From NCBI RefSeq assembly GCF_023078475.1, contig NZ_CP095741.1:3038001-3102000 (forward strand): a stretch of DNA of 64,000 nucleotides, read 5' to 3'. The position numbers were made by a program, and so were the translations under genes. Shown here piece by piece: positions 33,701-40,282 of this stretch. A model generated the notes under the pieces. It worked only from the letters and a program-made list of their open reading frames with translations, ran no database searches and was not told the DNA's origin. Each line of letters starts with the position of its first letter. Position 1 is the first letter of the stretch. This stretch comes from Luteibacter aegosomaticola. GTDB lineage: Bacteria; Pseudomonadota; Gammaproteobacteria; Xanthomonadales; Rhodanobacteraceae.

Positions 33701-34449
33701 GCTAGCAAGGAGCGCGTATTCACCTGTGCGCCCTGACCGAAGAGGACGCCATTGCGGTTCAACACGTAGACCGTACCCTCGGCTTTCAAGGCGCCGAGGA
33801 TCTGGCTTGGTTTGGCAGTCGGGTCATTGACGCGATTGAGCGCGATCCAGTCATTTCCGCCGCCGGAGAGGTTGCCGGCTGCCTGGTTGAAATACAGCGT
33901 GGTGTCCCGTCCCACGTTGAAGCTATCCCAGGTGAGGATGGCTTTCTTCGCCGTTTGCTTCACCTCGACGATGTGCTTCCCACCGGCCACTGTGTCGGTG
34001 GGAGCGGCTGCGTTTTGCCATAGGGACGGGTCCGATGCGATGCCGGACGATGGCTTGAGCGCGCCATCGCCAAGACCGTTCGGCACATTCGATACGATCT
34101 GCACTGCGGCAGCCTGCGCGTCCTTCTGCTGCTGCATCTGTGCCGCGAGCGCGGCCGCCGCGTTATTGAGATTGGTGATCGATTGCTGGACCCGGGGCTG
34201 CGTCAGCGCGTTGCCCGGCGTGAAGCTGACCGTATTTCCGCTACCGCCTGAACCCTGCCCTGGGGATACTGCCTGTTGCTGCTTCGCTGCAAACCATGCC
34301 GGGCTAAACGCGGGCGGCGTTGCCGCATGGGCGGCCCCACCGCCAAACAGCGCCACCATGATGAACTGGCACATCGCGCGGCGGCGCAGGGTCGGCCGCG
34401 GCTTCGGTGCCGGGCGGCGGGGAGTGGCAGGGTGCTGGCGAACGATCAT
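21742..34449 (-). CDS. Giant TpsA two-partner-secretion adhesin, filamentous haemagglutinin family (DUF3739)
   Basis: 4235 residues. A long signal region ends at GGGAAHA. The TPS secretion domain (about residues 110-330) contains KKAILTWDSFNVGRDTTLYFNQ, the NPNG-like NRNGVLFGQ, and VNTRSLLASS. The rest is a long beta-helix of GSITL/GNVTL-type repeats. Around residues 2780-3145 two copies of a tyrosine/tryptophan-rich unit occur in tandem with a 191-residue period. The C-terminal ~500 residues match the DUF3739 type (GNAYLIAPRGTVDAGDAGIRVSGNL), with the cysteine pair FLCDRDAFC. It is exported through Sec and then through the TpsB encoded upstream. The start has GAGG 8 bases before it. It is the last gene of a ~20-kb tightly spaced operon. 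Confidence 0.93.
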   Translation of the reverse strand: MIVRQHPATPRRPAPKPRPTLRRRAMCQFIMVALFGGGAAHAATPPAFSPAWFAAKQQQAVSPGQGSGGSGNTVSFTPGNALTQPRVQQSITNLNNAAAALAAQMQQQKDAQAAAVQIVSNVPNGLGDGALKPSSGIASDPSLWQNAAAPTDTVAGGKHIVEVKQTAKKAILTWDSFNVGRDTTLYFNQAAGNLSGGGNDWIALNRVNDPTAKPSQILGALKAEGTVYVLNRNGVLFGQGAQVNTRSLLASSMALFSDDLKTSNTMFLNSGISDPANSNKSILVADANGGSGDVVVENGASINAEANGFVILAAPRVVNRGAIVADDGQALLIAGDNIISNSLDGTLSLGAVQTGPRTTGQAVENSGLIQARRGAITLYGPSVYQNGVVVASTSISRPGSITLSGMDHGFYGPVEFGAGSVTAVLPEKDGTTTTSSADADKVFVPGSVLVTGNRVTMDAGSLLEVPGGNVSLRAIGTGGASALANDGRVYIDRGATIDVSGLANVELPMDALLVSIPRIGQNELADSPLLRNSFLYTQKDVLLDSTVSGTRADGLDWIGSPIINAKGYVENMPRDISQMLTQGGSITLDGGEVITRTGSRLALDGGYLAYQSGWITTPNLLGADGLIHNIASADPDVAYVGFAGQFTSTHARWGVSQTYNSPLLGGTRRYEEGFVKGADAGTLTIHAKNALQLDGEMSAQATPGTNQTGDGTQPDDGTFALDMAANAVFSGQQRGLRIQQTSQTLESLVPSFDKDTKWSDVDIADGLDAGWMVVSADSLGKAGFANVSLAASTGSDTEGAIVSAVEETAGTHLVVKPGGSVALTGSRIDIYGSIEAPAGNITLTTGRPVAAPGAGTGAPAEDAGITLHDGSLLSARGQWVNDTAAAADELTGDRWINGGNVTLTTWQEGTTADQTGSITLDAGSTVDVSGGGYVDTHGDVKLDNGLPVGRGGNIALLTYEKDPADQNPFSSTPPRAIDHAYVSLGGTLRAWGFSGGGALTLRAAQVQVGGDANAMAQPNGLWLSPGFFDGQGFARYNLDSVTDATIADGTQVVVRQANMLPDLDALRSLASGSDLYATPAVKGIGLLDAWDRWSTRSTSADGASGLTMQAGDYRNWVRNNVPITLDGVTGSAVVGTGASVTVDAGGLLDIGSYDDVVIDGSLTARGGTINVDSNKPLTSTGYQGIGRAWLGAGASLDARGVALINERAPAATQGDQRVTPRTGDVLGGGTVSVTAGGGGVVVADDGSRIDVSGAADTFDLPVASARLNGTTTDVAPVAVWSDAGSIVFGASAGMYLGATLQAHGGAEDAEGGSLEIVGTQDVGTAKPTAIVVSQLNGDKPGFASMSDDAGGTGAGNLYFAAHTLDGSGITSLQLGPTPGAQIGNQFATAVVFAGDVNLNLGKQVVINADALRAEPAGGTDVGAVSGFATGAGHVTIAAPYVQITGTPTSPTAMAGDGVLDVHAGSIDMGGVVDLQGWQQANFNALNDVRFALPAILASDSNSHPVPGMLFSTGDLTFTAAQVYPESGYHFAINANASGIADAQGATRETTVTFLPSGEAATAPLSAGGALLIAADHIEQRGTIKVPSGTLVLGTTDPSNDATAFGFAAGALPLANTKSVHLAPGSVTSVSLDDQTVPYGTTVDGIDWRYSIQPGVDAATMDAPPSKQIELHGGSVALDSGATIDLTGGGHLQGSEFVPGTGGSRDVLATAPNGATVYAILPSLNGPIAASDMAMDAAGAVQPGVGRQVYLAGVPGLAAGYYTLLPAQYATLPGAMRIYQMTTATEGVAGRAAALPDGSYAVGGYYGNALTGTHDARVSTFMVQSDDAWQQYSQYRLTDADTFFNAAAAKNGQVAPPLAADAGRLAISAGQRLDLGATLSATPAVGGRTSQVDIAGEAIQVLGASETARDGYLGISADGLTTLGAGSLLLGGTRQSETDGDHVNVTAESLLLSNDAAHPLAGQEILLVAGAGGDGITLEDGSVLAARGQGNPVASQPLVFGRDAGTDADGAAVPAIDGSGALLRVSQHGAAAITRHGLGANSTGGQLTIGAGALVDGGNALTLDATGRVRVDDMATLSGKAVDATAGHISFVAPGAASPDDGLVIGASTLAQWQDADSVTLRSRGAIDFTGPLDVSLHNSLVLSAGSIEGDGNDVSIQAGTVTFANLLGAAAGQALAGGGTLHVDAREIDFGAGTATVLGFSGFDGRASSGMAATASGGVDFGAMAVDLTAPVFAVNGGGASTLLTTGAMRLHGVDGTALAASGMGGSLTLRAANIDDGMSIAAPAGSVSLDATAGGVHVATGTTLDVSGITQQFFDTAAYAPGGNLALDATGDIAIDQGSTIRYGGAANAGDAGTFHAVAGGTLGLGGHFDGHAAKGYRGGYFTVGTGGALDLDTVASIATLSGATGLVDVTTGQGDLALSTGNSLTATRVFLTANGGKARVDGTIDASATSGSHIEIWGDRGVDINGTLDAHAIVAGQQGGDVILGTGGDPTANDFNQKYGYENVDRANAGYIHLGTGARINVAGGSAAAEGGTISLRAPLLADGDVPVTVDAPSSLQGARDVTIEPYAVWSTKDQTSGAQHFDGYIDPAGWFNSDGTMVAGTWTDANGKVLDAPVGSDQIADYLSKNYFTPDQVNADHAGFYGYVGGDVANGPGVLMGFVQAPGFTFGDRFSGITNVHVRPGIELSNPADGLNGGDISVVTNWNLGAGVTGSDGKVQLAYRYNGEAPILTVRAAGDLNLQASISDGFYQTNDGAQLNDPPPDAPTDPVGPSYDDMVAAYQASQAFLDTNGLWNGTINLRAGGTATISADPNYQPLQAPLEEQTGAYYANYQAYITAFGNSTATTAWVGRFKTSNTTKFLAYNPTSAGAPAPGSYATYADYYAAYKSWLSTNFTRTQTTNTPAPPMLPVDTDYTNWSADYGIYLADHKDYYTYVAANVGTAFTGTQMYYAPFAPEEQAAPNAGYSKALAAYQVAQAYLNANGLWNGTINLRAGGTAVISADPNYQPLQAPIEDQTGAYYTNYEAYLTAFGNSAATTAWVGRFKTSNTTKFLAYSPSSAGAPTPGNYDSYSDYYTAYKTWLSTNFTRTQTTKTPAPPMLPVDLDYTDWSSDYGIYLGDHKDYYTYVTANVGTAFTGTQMYYAPFAPIVDPSGGPTVPNQPIGKAAPDNSPSNMPSLGNPVSFASATLLGGPSTSYRFVAGADTDVADPLATNAAGTGSVLLGGHFEVTDTVTDPLVVNGNSPYKGKTLVFPTTIRTGTGDIDITASGDIRWTDESSPAAVYTAGAPADGTSAGTDISVLRPSEQAGGLANTQPDMLVNGLVNPDHAGDISLQAGGDILGIQSVVDADGSQTKGAKGGSVAQYWWQWMQVGNAADGSRSSIDFSNFKQGVMSAGGNVTVDAGGDISELSVSLPTTWYIDNGSHTATTVGGGDLAVHAGGNIESGSYFVAKGLGDIRADGAVTASISAPTTGSAGGSTPASTLFALQDAQLSVLARGGLDIAGVYNPSYYTSSVVAAMSPAGHVDSQGFSGDSMFNATSVSGGIVLGSLATPGALFGGGGSAIPVLPATVGLTALGGDIDIETNGELFPSATGNLSLLAAQDVNLARLTVGNAANYGFGLIDSSPDAMPSPVQPLSGAAQLGGLLTWLGTNDGSQAANAVFHSPTLLHADDTVPVRIYALDGDINDGVFGADGYVQRQLIVYSPKQAQVLAGRDIVNLSLEAQNTRRADVTQVAAGRDIYDTPYKTSVGGDYNLAPVLVLGGPGSFLVEAGRDIGPFVSQLDLSQRASNTTLTGIDAIGNAHNPYLPHESADVLVNFGIGPGVDTQAFLAQYMDGANGLPSLVPDLVRFMQERVAGQSTATGHATDDVLPPMTGDEARSLFANEPQSVQRLFAEKELFKLLAQVGTDYNNAASPYAGQYARGYEALASMFPASLGYTSNGSGQGGLNGAATTVDTGDLDIRSSTIQTQQGGDVTLVGPGGQALIGSTSAPGVITDGTGAVKAGPNTMGLLTLEAGGINVVTDRSLLLAQSRVFTERGGDVTIWSSNGDINAGQGAKTTSEVPPPTFLCDRDAFCYIDARGQVSGAGIATLQTVDGAQEGNAYLIAPRGTVDAGDAGIRVSGNLVIAAARVANADNIQVKGDSIGIPVTAAVNVGALNAASAAATAASQAAEDVARKQQSDAREKMPSEISVHVLRDGDNTSSVSPAAYDNGSPVQVLGRNDSQGKLTDAERKALRNM
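25016..26110 (-). repeat. 573-bp tandem duplication inside the adhesin gene
   Basis: Two in-frame copies (about 25589-26110 and 25016-25537) are offset by exactly 573 bp (191 codons). Both encode NGLWNGTINLRAGG, ISADPNYQPLQAP, AWVGRFKTSNTTKFLAY and DHKDYYTYV blocks. Differences are scattered conservative changes, so the duplication is not brand new. The unit is rich in Y and W, unlike the surrounding glycine/threonine beta-helix. Confidence 0.9.
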
Positions 34450-34489
34450 GGCAAAGGCCTCGGGTAAATCATCATGTCTTGAGCGTCGG

Positions 34490-34972
34490 TTACGGAGCGA
34501 TGCCGCCCGTGAAATCGCTGGTCATCGACGCCACTTCATCGTGGAGTTCGGGGAGTCGGGCGAGCTCATGCAGCTCGTCCAGGGAAAATTCGCGGAGCAC
34601 GGAACGGATAGCCAGGCGGCGCCCGTCGTGCAGCCATGCGTTAAGCACGGTGCCGATGGCACGCAGCGTGGTATGCGCCGGGTCATCCGAAGGCCGCTTT
34701 CGGTGGCGCAACGCGTCTTCGATGGCGTAACGCACGCGCGCACCGAGGAAGGCCGAGGATTCGCCGAGCATGTGCTCCAGCGCTGCACGAGGCACGCGAT
34801 CGAGCAGGATATCGGCCGCCTTGGCCTGGCGCGCCACGTACAGCTGGCGCAGCATCTCGGCAAGGGCATGCGAGCTACTCACGCGCGCCTCTTCATGGGG
34901 ACGTCCCTGTCCATCGCGGGCTCCTGTGTCGTCCGTGGCGACCCACCGCGGGGTTGAAGGGTCCTTGATCAT
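34490..34972 (-). CDS. Unknown cytoplasmic helical protein of the adhesin operon
   Basis: 160 residues, no signal peptide or membrane helix. The sequence is helix-rich and charged (LRQLYVARQAKAADILLDRVPRAALEHML, LREFSLDELHELARLPELHDEVASM). No family is recognised. It overlaps the preceding gene by ATGA and ends 40 bp before the adhesin start, so it is made with the adhesin and could be a cytoplasmic partner. That role is inference from position only. Confidence 0.75.
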   Translation of the reverse strand: MIKDPSTPRWVATDDTGARDGQGRPHEEARVSSSHALAEMLRQLYVARQAKAADILLDRVPRAALEHMLGESSAFLGARVRYAIEDALRHRKRPSDDPAHTTLRAIGTVLNAWLHDGRRLAIRSVLREFSLDELHELARLPELHDEVASMTSDFTGGIAP

Positions 34973-35595
34973 GGGGTGGCCGACGCCTGGCCGGCGCGCG
35001 GATCGAAGCGCTGGTCATAAAGCTTGTCGCCGAAGGCCTGTGCCGCCGTCTCCAGCTTCACGCGCGCCTTCGCGGCGAATGGCTGGCGCGACGAGAGCAC
35101 ATCGCCCATGTCGAGATTTTCATAGGCCGTGATGACTTCCTGGCCCACGCGGTACATCTGCACGTTGCGAGCAGTGCATACATCGACCTGGCTCTTCGCG
35201 GCATCCAGTGCCTTCGACAGCCGCGTGCGCTCGGCTTCCGCCGTACGCAGCGCGACAGCGGCTGAATCCGCATCCGCTTTGCCCTTCTGCGCTGAGGCTT
35301 CCGCCGCTTCGCGACGCTGGCGCTCGGCAACGAGCGCCTTGCTCGCTTCCGGCGATACCGCCACGCTCTTCTTGCCTTCCGCGCGCGCGGCTTCGGCGTC
35401 CGCCTTTGCCGCGTCGCGCTCCTTCTCCAGCTGGGCCTTCTCGGCCGCCCAGCTGGCCTGTTGCGCCTGCAGGTCCTGCAGCTGACCGCGCGTCTCGGCC
35501 AACTGCGCGCGGATGCGGCTTTCCAGGCTGGCCTGTTGCGCGAACACCGCAGGTGCGGCGGTGGCCAGCGCGATGACGATGAGCAAGCGTTTCAT
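34969..35595 (-). CDS. Periplasmic coiled-coil protein of the adhesin operon
   Basis: 208 residues with signal peptide MKRLLIVIALATAAPAVFA. Residues ~22-125 form a long charged coiled coil (heptads of QLAETRGQLQDLQAQ, KAQLEKERDAAKADAEAARAE). A short C-terminal domain has the single cysteine in VDVCTARNVQMYRVGQEVITAYENLDMGDVL. Function unknown. Its place between the porin and adhesin genes, with 10-bp and -4-bp junctions, suggests a periplasmic assembly or chaperone-like role for the secreted adhesin; this is inference. Confidence 0.8.
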   Translation of the reverse strand: MKRLLIVIALATAAPAVFAQQASLESRIRAQLAETRGQLQDLQAQQASWAAEKAQLEKERDAAKADAEAARAEGKKSVAVSPEASKALVAERQRREAAEASAQKGKADADSAAVALRTAEAERTRLSKALDAAKSQVDVCTARNVQMYRVGQEVITAYENLDMGDVLSSRQPFAAKARVKLETAAQAFGDKLYDQRFDPRAGQASATP

Positions 35596-35605
35596 ATCGC
35601 CTCCG

Positions 35606-37312
35606 TTAGAACTTGGCGTTCAGATCAAGCTGGAAGACGTCGATCGACAGCGGCGGCCCGAACACTTCCTTCGCATTGAAGTAGCGCAGGCTCAGCCACG
35701 AGTACTTCGAGATGCCGTAGCTGCCGGTGAGGATGAAGCCCTTGGCATTGGTGCCGCCGAGGTGGAAATCAGGATCGTTCAGGCCATCGAGCGTGGCGTC
35801 CGGCTGGATGTACTTGTAGCCAGCGGTCACGTTCCAGTCGCCGGAGGCATTCGGCTGCGGTTTGCCCAGCGTGGCGCGGAGCATCCAGCCCACCGGGCCG
35901 CTCTTGTATGCCGACTCCGCGAAGTCACCCGCGCCGAAGTTGTTCACCAGGCGATTCACACCGACGTCCGCACGGAAGGCATCCTTGCGGTGGTAGGCCA
36001 TGTTGCGGATGTAGTCGCCCTCGATGCGCAGGGGCGTATCCATCACATTCATGTCGAGACGGGTGATGGCGTTGGCGACGTGGTAGTCGTACACCAGGCC
36101 GACGAACTGCGGCTGCGCATAGCTGCTGGGCGAGTTCGGATCCGGGATGATGTCGCGGATCAGGAATAGCGAGTTGCCCTTCTGCATGTACGCAGGCCGC
36201 GAGGCATCGGTGCTGCAATAGGTCACGCCAAGGTAGATCGGGCACGGGTCCGACAGCTGGCCCTGCATGTGATCGAAGCGGTAGTACGCGAGCGCGAACT
36301 TCCATTCGATGTCGTCGGCGAACTTCCACGAGGCACCCAGCTGCGCGCCGGTCATCCACTTGTCGCGGCTCGCGCTCTTTGCGCCAGCCTCGGCCGGGAA
36401 ATCGTCCGACTGGTATTCGATCGGGAACATGCCGACCGTGGCAAACGTGTTGATGTCGTCGCTCGCCGGCACGTCGAAGTGGCTGGCGATACCGTCGAAG
36501 TTCAGATCATCGGCGTAGACGAGGTTCGTGCTCAGGAACGGGTTAGGCATGCGGCCGCCCGTGACCTTCACCCACTCCGACGGGCTCCAGGCAATCCACG
36601 CCTGGTCGAGCCAGAGGCTCTTCTTGGCGAGGCCACCGCCCAGGTTCTGCGTGGTGGATACCGGGTTATTGTCACCGCCGGTACCGATACGGATCCCCGC
36701 GGTGACGCCGTCGCCAAGCGTGAGGTTCACGCCCAGACGGGCGCGGATACGCAGCGAATTGGTGCGATTCTCCAGCGTGTTGAGCTGGGGCGGCGGCACG
36801 ACGCCGTTGAGGTCGTACGGCCCGTTGCGATTGAGCGCGGCGAAATCGACCTGCTGCGTCGCATTACCCTTGTCGTAGTAGTGGAATTCATCACGTACGC
36901 GAAGGTCGCCCGCCCAAGCGATGCGGTCCAGCCACTCCGGCAGCTTGCCCGGCTCAGCCCAATGCTCGTCCTTCGCCTGCGCCACCACTTCCTGGCGGAG
37001 CTCGTCCTTGATCTGGTTGCGCACCACTTCGGGCACATAGGTCACCCGCACCTGCCCCGGCACGGCTGGCACGGCATTGGCCGTGCCCGCGGCCTTCTGC
37101 GCGGAGGCAGCATCGGCATTGGCCTGGGCGATCAGCCCATCGGCATCGGACTGGGTCAGCACGCCGCGCTTCACCAGCAGGCGTACCAGGTTGATCGTGG
37201 CGTTTTCAGACGGCGCGGACTGGGCGTGCGCACCGCTGGCGCAGATGGCCAGGCCAATGGCGGCGGCCAGCAGGGCGCGCGCAGGTCGCTTGCGTGCCTT
37301 TCCGTGGGTCAT
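35606..37312 (-). CDS. Putative outer-membrane porin of the adhesin operon
   Basis: About 568 residues with signal peptide ending CASGAHA. After a short periplasmic helical segment (ATINLVRLLVKRGVLTQSDADGLIAQ) and a coiled-coil linker, the remaining ~450 residues have beta-barrel strands with alternating aromatic residues and end in VFQLDLNAKF, the typical terminal-phenylalanine barrel signal. It matches the group annotated as putative porin (Porin_5-like). The ATG at 37312 has GGAG 7 bases upstream; an alternative ATG at 37360 overlaps the tonB stop as ATGA. Confidence 0.82.
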   Translation of the reverse strand: MTHGKARKRPARALLAAAIGLAICASGAHAQSAPSENATINLVRLLVKRGVLTQSDADGLIAQANADAASAQKAAGTANAVPAVPGQVRVTYVPEVVRNQIKDELRQEVVAQAKDEHWAEPGKLPEWLDRIAWAGDLRVRDEFHYYDKGNATQQVDFAALNRNGPYDLNGVVPPPQLNTLENRTNSLRIRARLGVNLTLGDGVTAGIRIGTGGDNNPVSTTQNLGGGLAKKSLWLDQAWIAWSPSEWVKVTGGRMPNPFLSTNLVYADDLNFDGIASHFDVPASDDINTFATVGMFPIEYQSDDFPAEAGAKSASRDKWMTGAQLGASWKFADDIEWKFALAYYRFDHMQGQLSDPCPIYLGVTYCSTDASRPAYMQKGNSLFLIRDIIPDPNSPSSYAQPQFVGLVYDYHVANAITRLDMNVMDTPLRIEGDYIRNMAYHRKDAFRADVGVNRLVNNFGAGDFAESAYKSGPVGWMLRATLGKPQPNASGDWNVTAGYKYIQPDATLDGLNDPDFHLGGTNAKGFILTGSYGISKYSWLSLRYFNAKEVFGPPLSIDVFQLDLNAKF

Positions 37313-37356
37313 GCGGCATCTCCGGGAAACAAAGGGCTTGGAAGGAATGAACGTGT

Positions 37357-38040
37357 TCATGCGGGGCGCTTCCCACGGATGGACACGCGAAGGGGGAAAT
37401 GCAGCGACGAGGGCGGCGCGACATCGATGCGGGGCATCGCGCGCAGCGCTTCGATCAGCGCATCGTCAGTGGTCTTGTTGCCGCTGGGCGCGACGAGTTC
37501 CGCGCGCACCAGGCGGCCATCGGGATCGAGCCACACGTTGGCCTGCACCTCGAACGAAAGACGGTTCACCTTGTCGTTGCGCTGGATCGCCTGCTGGATG
37601 GCGTAGCCCAGGTACTGGTCGTAACTGCCGGTACCCGTGCCGTTGCCACCATTGGCACCGACCATGCCGCCACCGGTGCCCGCACCGATGTTGAAGTTGT
37701 CGCTGCCGGCCTGCGCATCGGTATTCATCGTGACCTGCTTCGCCACGTCGTTACTCGGCTTGGGGGCATCGACCGGCTTCTGCGGCTGGTCCACCGGCTT
37801 ATCCTCTACCGGCTTGATTTTTTCCTCCGGCTTGGGCGGCTCGGGCGGCTTTTCCTTCGGCGGCGGCGGGGGCGGCGGCAGCGGCGTAATCGTCGCTACA
37901 CGCGGCGCCTCGCGGCGCACACCCACCGTGCTGGCGGCGAAATGCCAGACCAACGCGCAGAAACCGAGGAACACCGCCGCGGCGACGGCCGGGCCGAGCC
38001 AGCGGCGGGGTGGACGGCGGCGTGGTTCAAAAGCGTCCAC
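37357..38040 (-). CDS. tonB: TonB-family energy transducer
   Basis: 227 residues: one N-terminal membrane helix (WLGPAVAAAVFLGFCALVWHFAA), a proline-rich spacer (PLPPPPPPPKEKPPEPPKPEEKIKP), a Gly/Asn-rich stretch, and a C-terminal TonB domain (LSFEVQANVWLDPDGRLVRAELVAPSG...DDALIEALRAMPR). It lies 3 bp after exbD and overlaps the next start. It would carry proton-motive energy from ExbBD to an outer-membrane protein, but the operon encodes no TonB-dependent receptor, so its client is an open question. Confidence 0.88.
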   Translation of the reverse strand: MDAFEPRRRPPRRWLGPAVAAAVFLGFCALVWHFAASTVGVRREAPRVATITPLPPPPPPPKEKPPEPPKPEEKIKPVEDKPVDQPQKPVDAPKPSNDVAKQVTMNTDAQAGSDNFNIGAGTGGGMVGANGGNGTGTGSYDQYLGYAIQQAIQRNDKVNRLSFEVQANVWLDPDGRLVRAELVAPSGNKTTDDALIEALRAMPRIDVAPPSSLHFPLRVSIRGKRPA

Positions 38041-38043
38041 GCA

Positions 38044-38451
38044 TCAATCCTTCGGCGCCTTGCCGGTCACGAGGCCCACCTGCGGCAGGTCCACGCGGCG
38101 CAGCAGGTCCAGGATGTCCATGACCTTCTGGTACTGCACCGTGGAATCGCCCTTCACCACCACCGGGAAGTCCGGGTTCAGCGCCTTAAGCGAGCGCAGG
38201 CGCTGCTCCAGTTCGCTGAGCGTCACGGGATAGGCATCGAGGAACACCTGGCCCGTATCCGAGATGGTGATGGCCTTGGTCTGCGGCTTGGCCATGCTGA
38301 CGGCGGCCGATGCCTTGGGCAGGTTGACCTTGATGCCCTGCACCGAGGCGGTGGTCATGATGATGAAGATGACGAGCAGCACATACGCCAGGTCGAGCAT
38401 CGGCGTGATGTTGATGTCGTCGTACGGCTTGTCGTCGTCCTGGGCGCGCAT
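38044..38451 (-). CDS. exbD: ExbD/TolR family biopolymer transport protein
   Basis: 135 residues. One N-terminal membrane helix carries the key aspartate (INITPMLDLAYVLLVIFIIMT), followed by a periplasmic domain (VQGIKVNLPKA, VSVKGDSTVQYQ-type motif VVVKGDSTVQYQKVMDILDLLRR). ExbD works with ExbB as a proton-driven motor for TonB. It is encoded 12 bp after exbB and 3 bp before tonB. Confidence 0.92.
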   Translation of the reverse strand: MRAQDDDKPYDDINITPMLDLAYVLLVIFIIMTTASVQGIKVNLPKASAAVSMAKPQTKAITISDTGQVFLDAYPVTLSELEQRLRSLKALNPDFPVVVKGDSTVQYQKVMDILDLLRRVDLPQVGLVTGKAPKD

Positions 38452-38463
38452 GGCGGCGGGTCC

Positions 38464-40248
38464 TTACGCGGCGACCGCGGCCGGAGCCACGACGCGCTGC
38501 TGTTCGGCCAGGCGGGTGACGAACTCATCGACGAACACCTGCATGTTCGCGGTGACGTTCTTGTTGCGGATGAGCAGGTAGTTGTAGCCAAACAGCGCCG
38601 GGATCGCGACGAACAGGCCGGCGACGGTCGCGAGCAGCGCTGCCGCGATACCCGGCGCGATGGCGTTGACGTTCACGTCGCCCGCCGCGGCGATCGCCGC
38701 GAAGGTGATCATGACGCCGACCACGGTACCGAGCAGGCCGAGGAACGGACCACCGGAGATCGCGATGGTCAGCATCACCATCGACTTAGCCAGGCGCTGG
38801 TTCTCGCGCACCATGGTCGAATCCATCGTGGCCCGGATCGCTTCGATCGATTCCGGGGCGATGTGGTCGTGGCCATCGGCATCACGACGGCCCCAGACTT
38901 CCGCCGCACCCACCTTGTAGAGGCGGTAGAGCGAGGCATCGGCGAGACGCGAAGCGGTCGGGTCACGCGACAGCGCGAGGATGTTGCGGCCCTGCTTGCG
39001 GAACGCGTCGAGGAAATCTTCGTTGGCACGGCTCACGCGATTCACGTAAGAGGCGCGCTGCCACATCACCACCCACGAGATCACGGCCATCACAAGCAGG
39101 ATGCCGATCACCACCCACGCATCGGCGGTCACCGACTTCACGATGATGCCGAAATAGCCGAAGCCGACGCCGGCCTGCTTCTCATCCGTGCCGTAGGCCA
39201 CGAGCTTCGACTCGGCACCCTGTGCCTGCGCGTCCATGGCGATCAGGGCGGCCGGACGAGCCACGCGGGAGATCCGCACCTCATCCACGAGGCCGGCAAA
39301 GCCCACGCTCGCCGGCGTGGCATCGGCGCTATCGCTGCCGAGCGAGGCTTCCGTGTTCATGGCGGGAAGCGCGGCAGCCAGCGTGGCGTACGGCTTGCCA
39401 TCCACGTACAGCTGCACGTTGCCGTCGGCCGCGGTGACCGTGACGTACGCCCACGTCGCAGCCTTCAGCGGCTCGCCCGGCGTGCTGGCCGGGGCCGCGT
39501 CGCCCTCGCCCACCTGCACGAACGGCGCGCCGTTCTGCAGGCCGATGACAAACGCCTGGGTGCCCTGGTGGCGGGCATACAGCGTGACGCGGCCTTCCGA
39601 GATCGCATCCGGCTTGACCCAGGCGCTGAAGGTGAACGCGCCACCCTGGGCCAGGGCCATCGAAACGGCGCCCGGCAGCTTGATGCCCTGCTTGCCATCG
39701 AAACGGGCCGCCTTGCCAATGATGCCGTCGACCGTGCCAACAGCACCGGCCGCATTGTTGGCGTAAGCCGTGGCATCGCGCGGCGCACTGCCGGCGGCAT
39801 CTTCGAAGTGGTACACGGCCGAGTAGTCGGCATCGAACGTGGCGCTACCCTTGTCAGCGCCCTGCGCCTTCGGGTTGCCGTAATACATCCACACCTGCTG
39901 CTGTGAATCCGCAGCGACCTGCGGCACGTCGACCCAGACAAGCGCCACGCCCAGCACCGGATCGAACGTCTCGATCTGGTAGTTCAGCGGCGTCTTGTCA
40001 TCGGCGGCGACGAAGCGCACATCGGCGCCGCTCTCGTTGACACCATCGAAGGTGAAGTTGCCCGAGTGCAGCCGGATGAGCATCGGCACGCGGCCGACGG
40101 CGGTATTGACGTTGCCGCCCTTCGCCGTGGTGTCGATGGTGATGGCCTTGCGGAAGGCAAAATCCTGGTTCCACCACGACGCATCGGCGGCATGTGCCGC
40201 GGGCGCGAGGCCGAGAAGCATGGAGGCGAGGATCAGAAGTCGTTTCAC
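38464..40248 (-). CDS. ExbB/MotA/TolQ proton channel fused to a DUF2341 + LamG-like ectodomain
   Basis: 594 residues. Signal peptide MKRLLILASMLLGLAPAAHA; a DUF2341 domain (~25-140, WWNQDFAFRKAITIDT, LVWVDVPQVAADSQQQVWMYYGNPKA); a LamG/concanavalin-like domain (~150-320, AVYHFEDAAG, FTFSAWVKPD, ISRVARP); then three membrane helices with the ExbB/TolQ core (NRVSRANEDFLDAF, GGPFLGLLGTVVGVMITFAAI, VNVNAIAPGIAAALLATVAGLFVAIPALFGYN). Plain ExbB is ~240 residues and has no large periplasmic domain, so the fused lectin-like ectodomain is unusual. It may couple the motor to a glycan or to the secreted adhesin; that is inference. It starts 34 bp after tpsB. Confidence 0.88.
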   Translation of the reverse strand: MKRLLILASMLLGLAPAAHAADASWWNQDFAFRKAITIDTTAKGGNVNTAVGRVPMLIRLHSGNFTFDGVNESGADVRFVAADDKTPLNYQIETFDPVLGVALVWVDVPQVAADSQQQVWMYYGNPKAQGADKGSATFDADYSAVYHFEDAAGSAPRDATAYANNAAGAVGTVDGIIGKAARFDGKQGIKLPGAVSMALAQGGAFTFSAWVKPDAISEGRVTLYARHQGTQAFVIGLQNGAPFVQVGEGDAAPASTPGEPLKAATWAYVTVTAADGNVQLYVDGKPYATLAAALPAMNTEASLGSDSADATPASVGFAGLVDEVRISRVARPAALIAMDAQAQGAESKLVAYGTDEKQAGVGFGYFGIIVKSVTADAWVVIGILLVMAVISWVVMWQRASYVNRVSRANEDFLDAFRKQGRNILALSRDPTASRLADASLYRLYKVGAAEVWGRRDADGHDHIAPESIEAIRATMDSTMVRENQRLAKSMVMLTIAISGGPFLGLLGTVVGVMITFAAIAAAGDVNVNAIAPGIAAALLATVAGLFVAIPALFGYNYLLIRNKNVTANMQVFVDEFVTRLAEQQRVVAPAAVAA

Positions 40249-40282
40249 GGTGTTACCCCTGGGTGGATGCCCTTGTGCCCGG

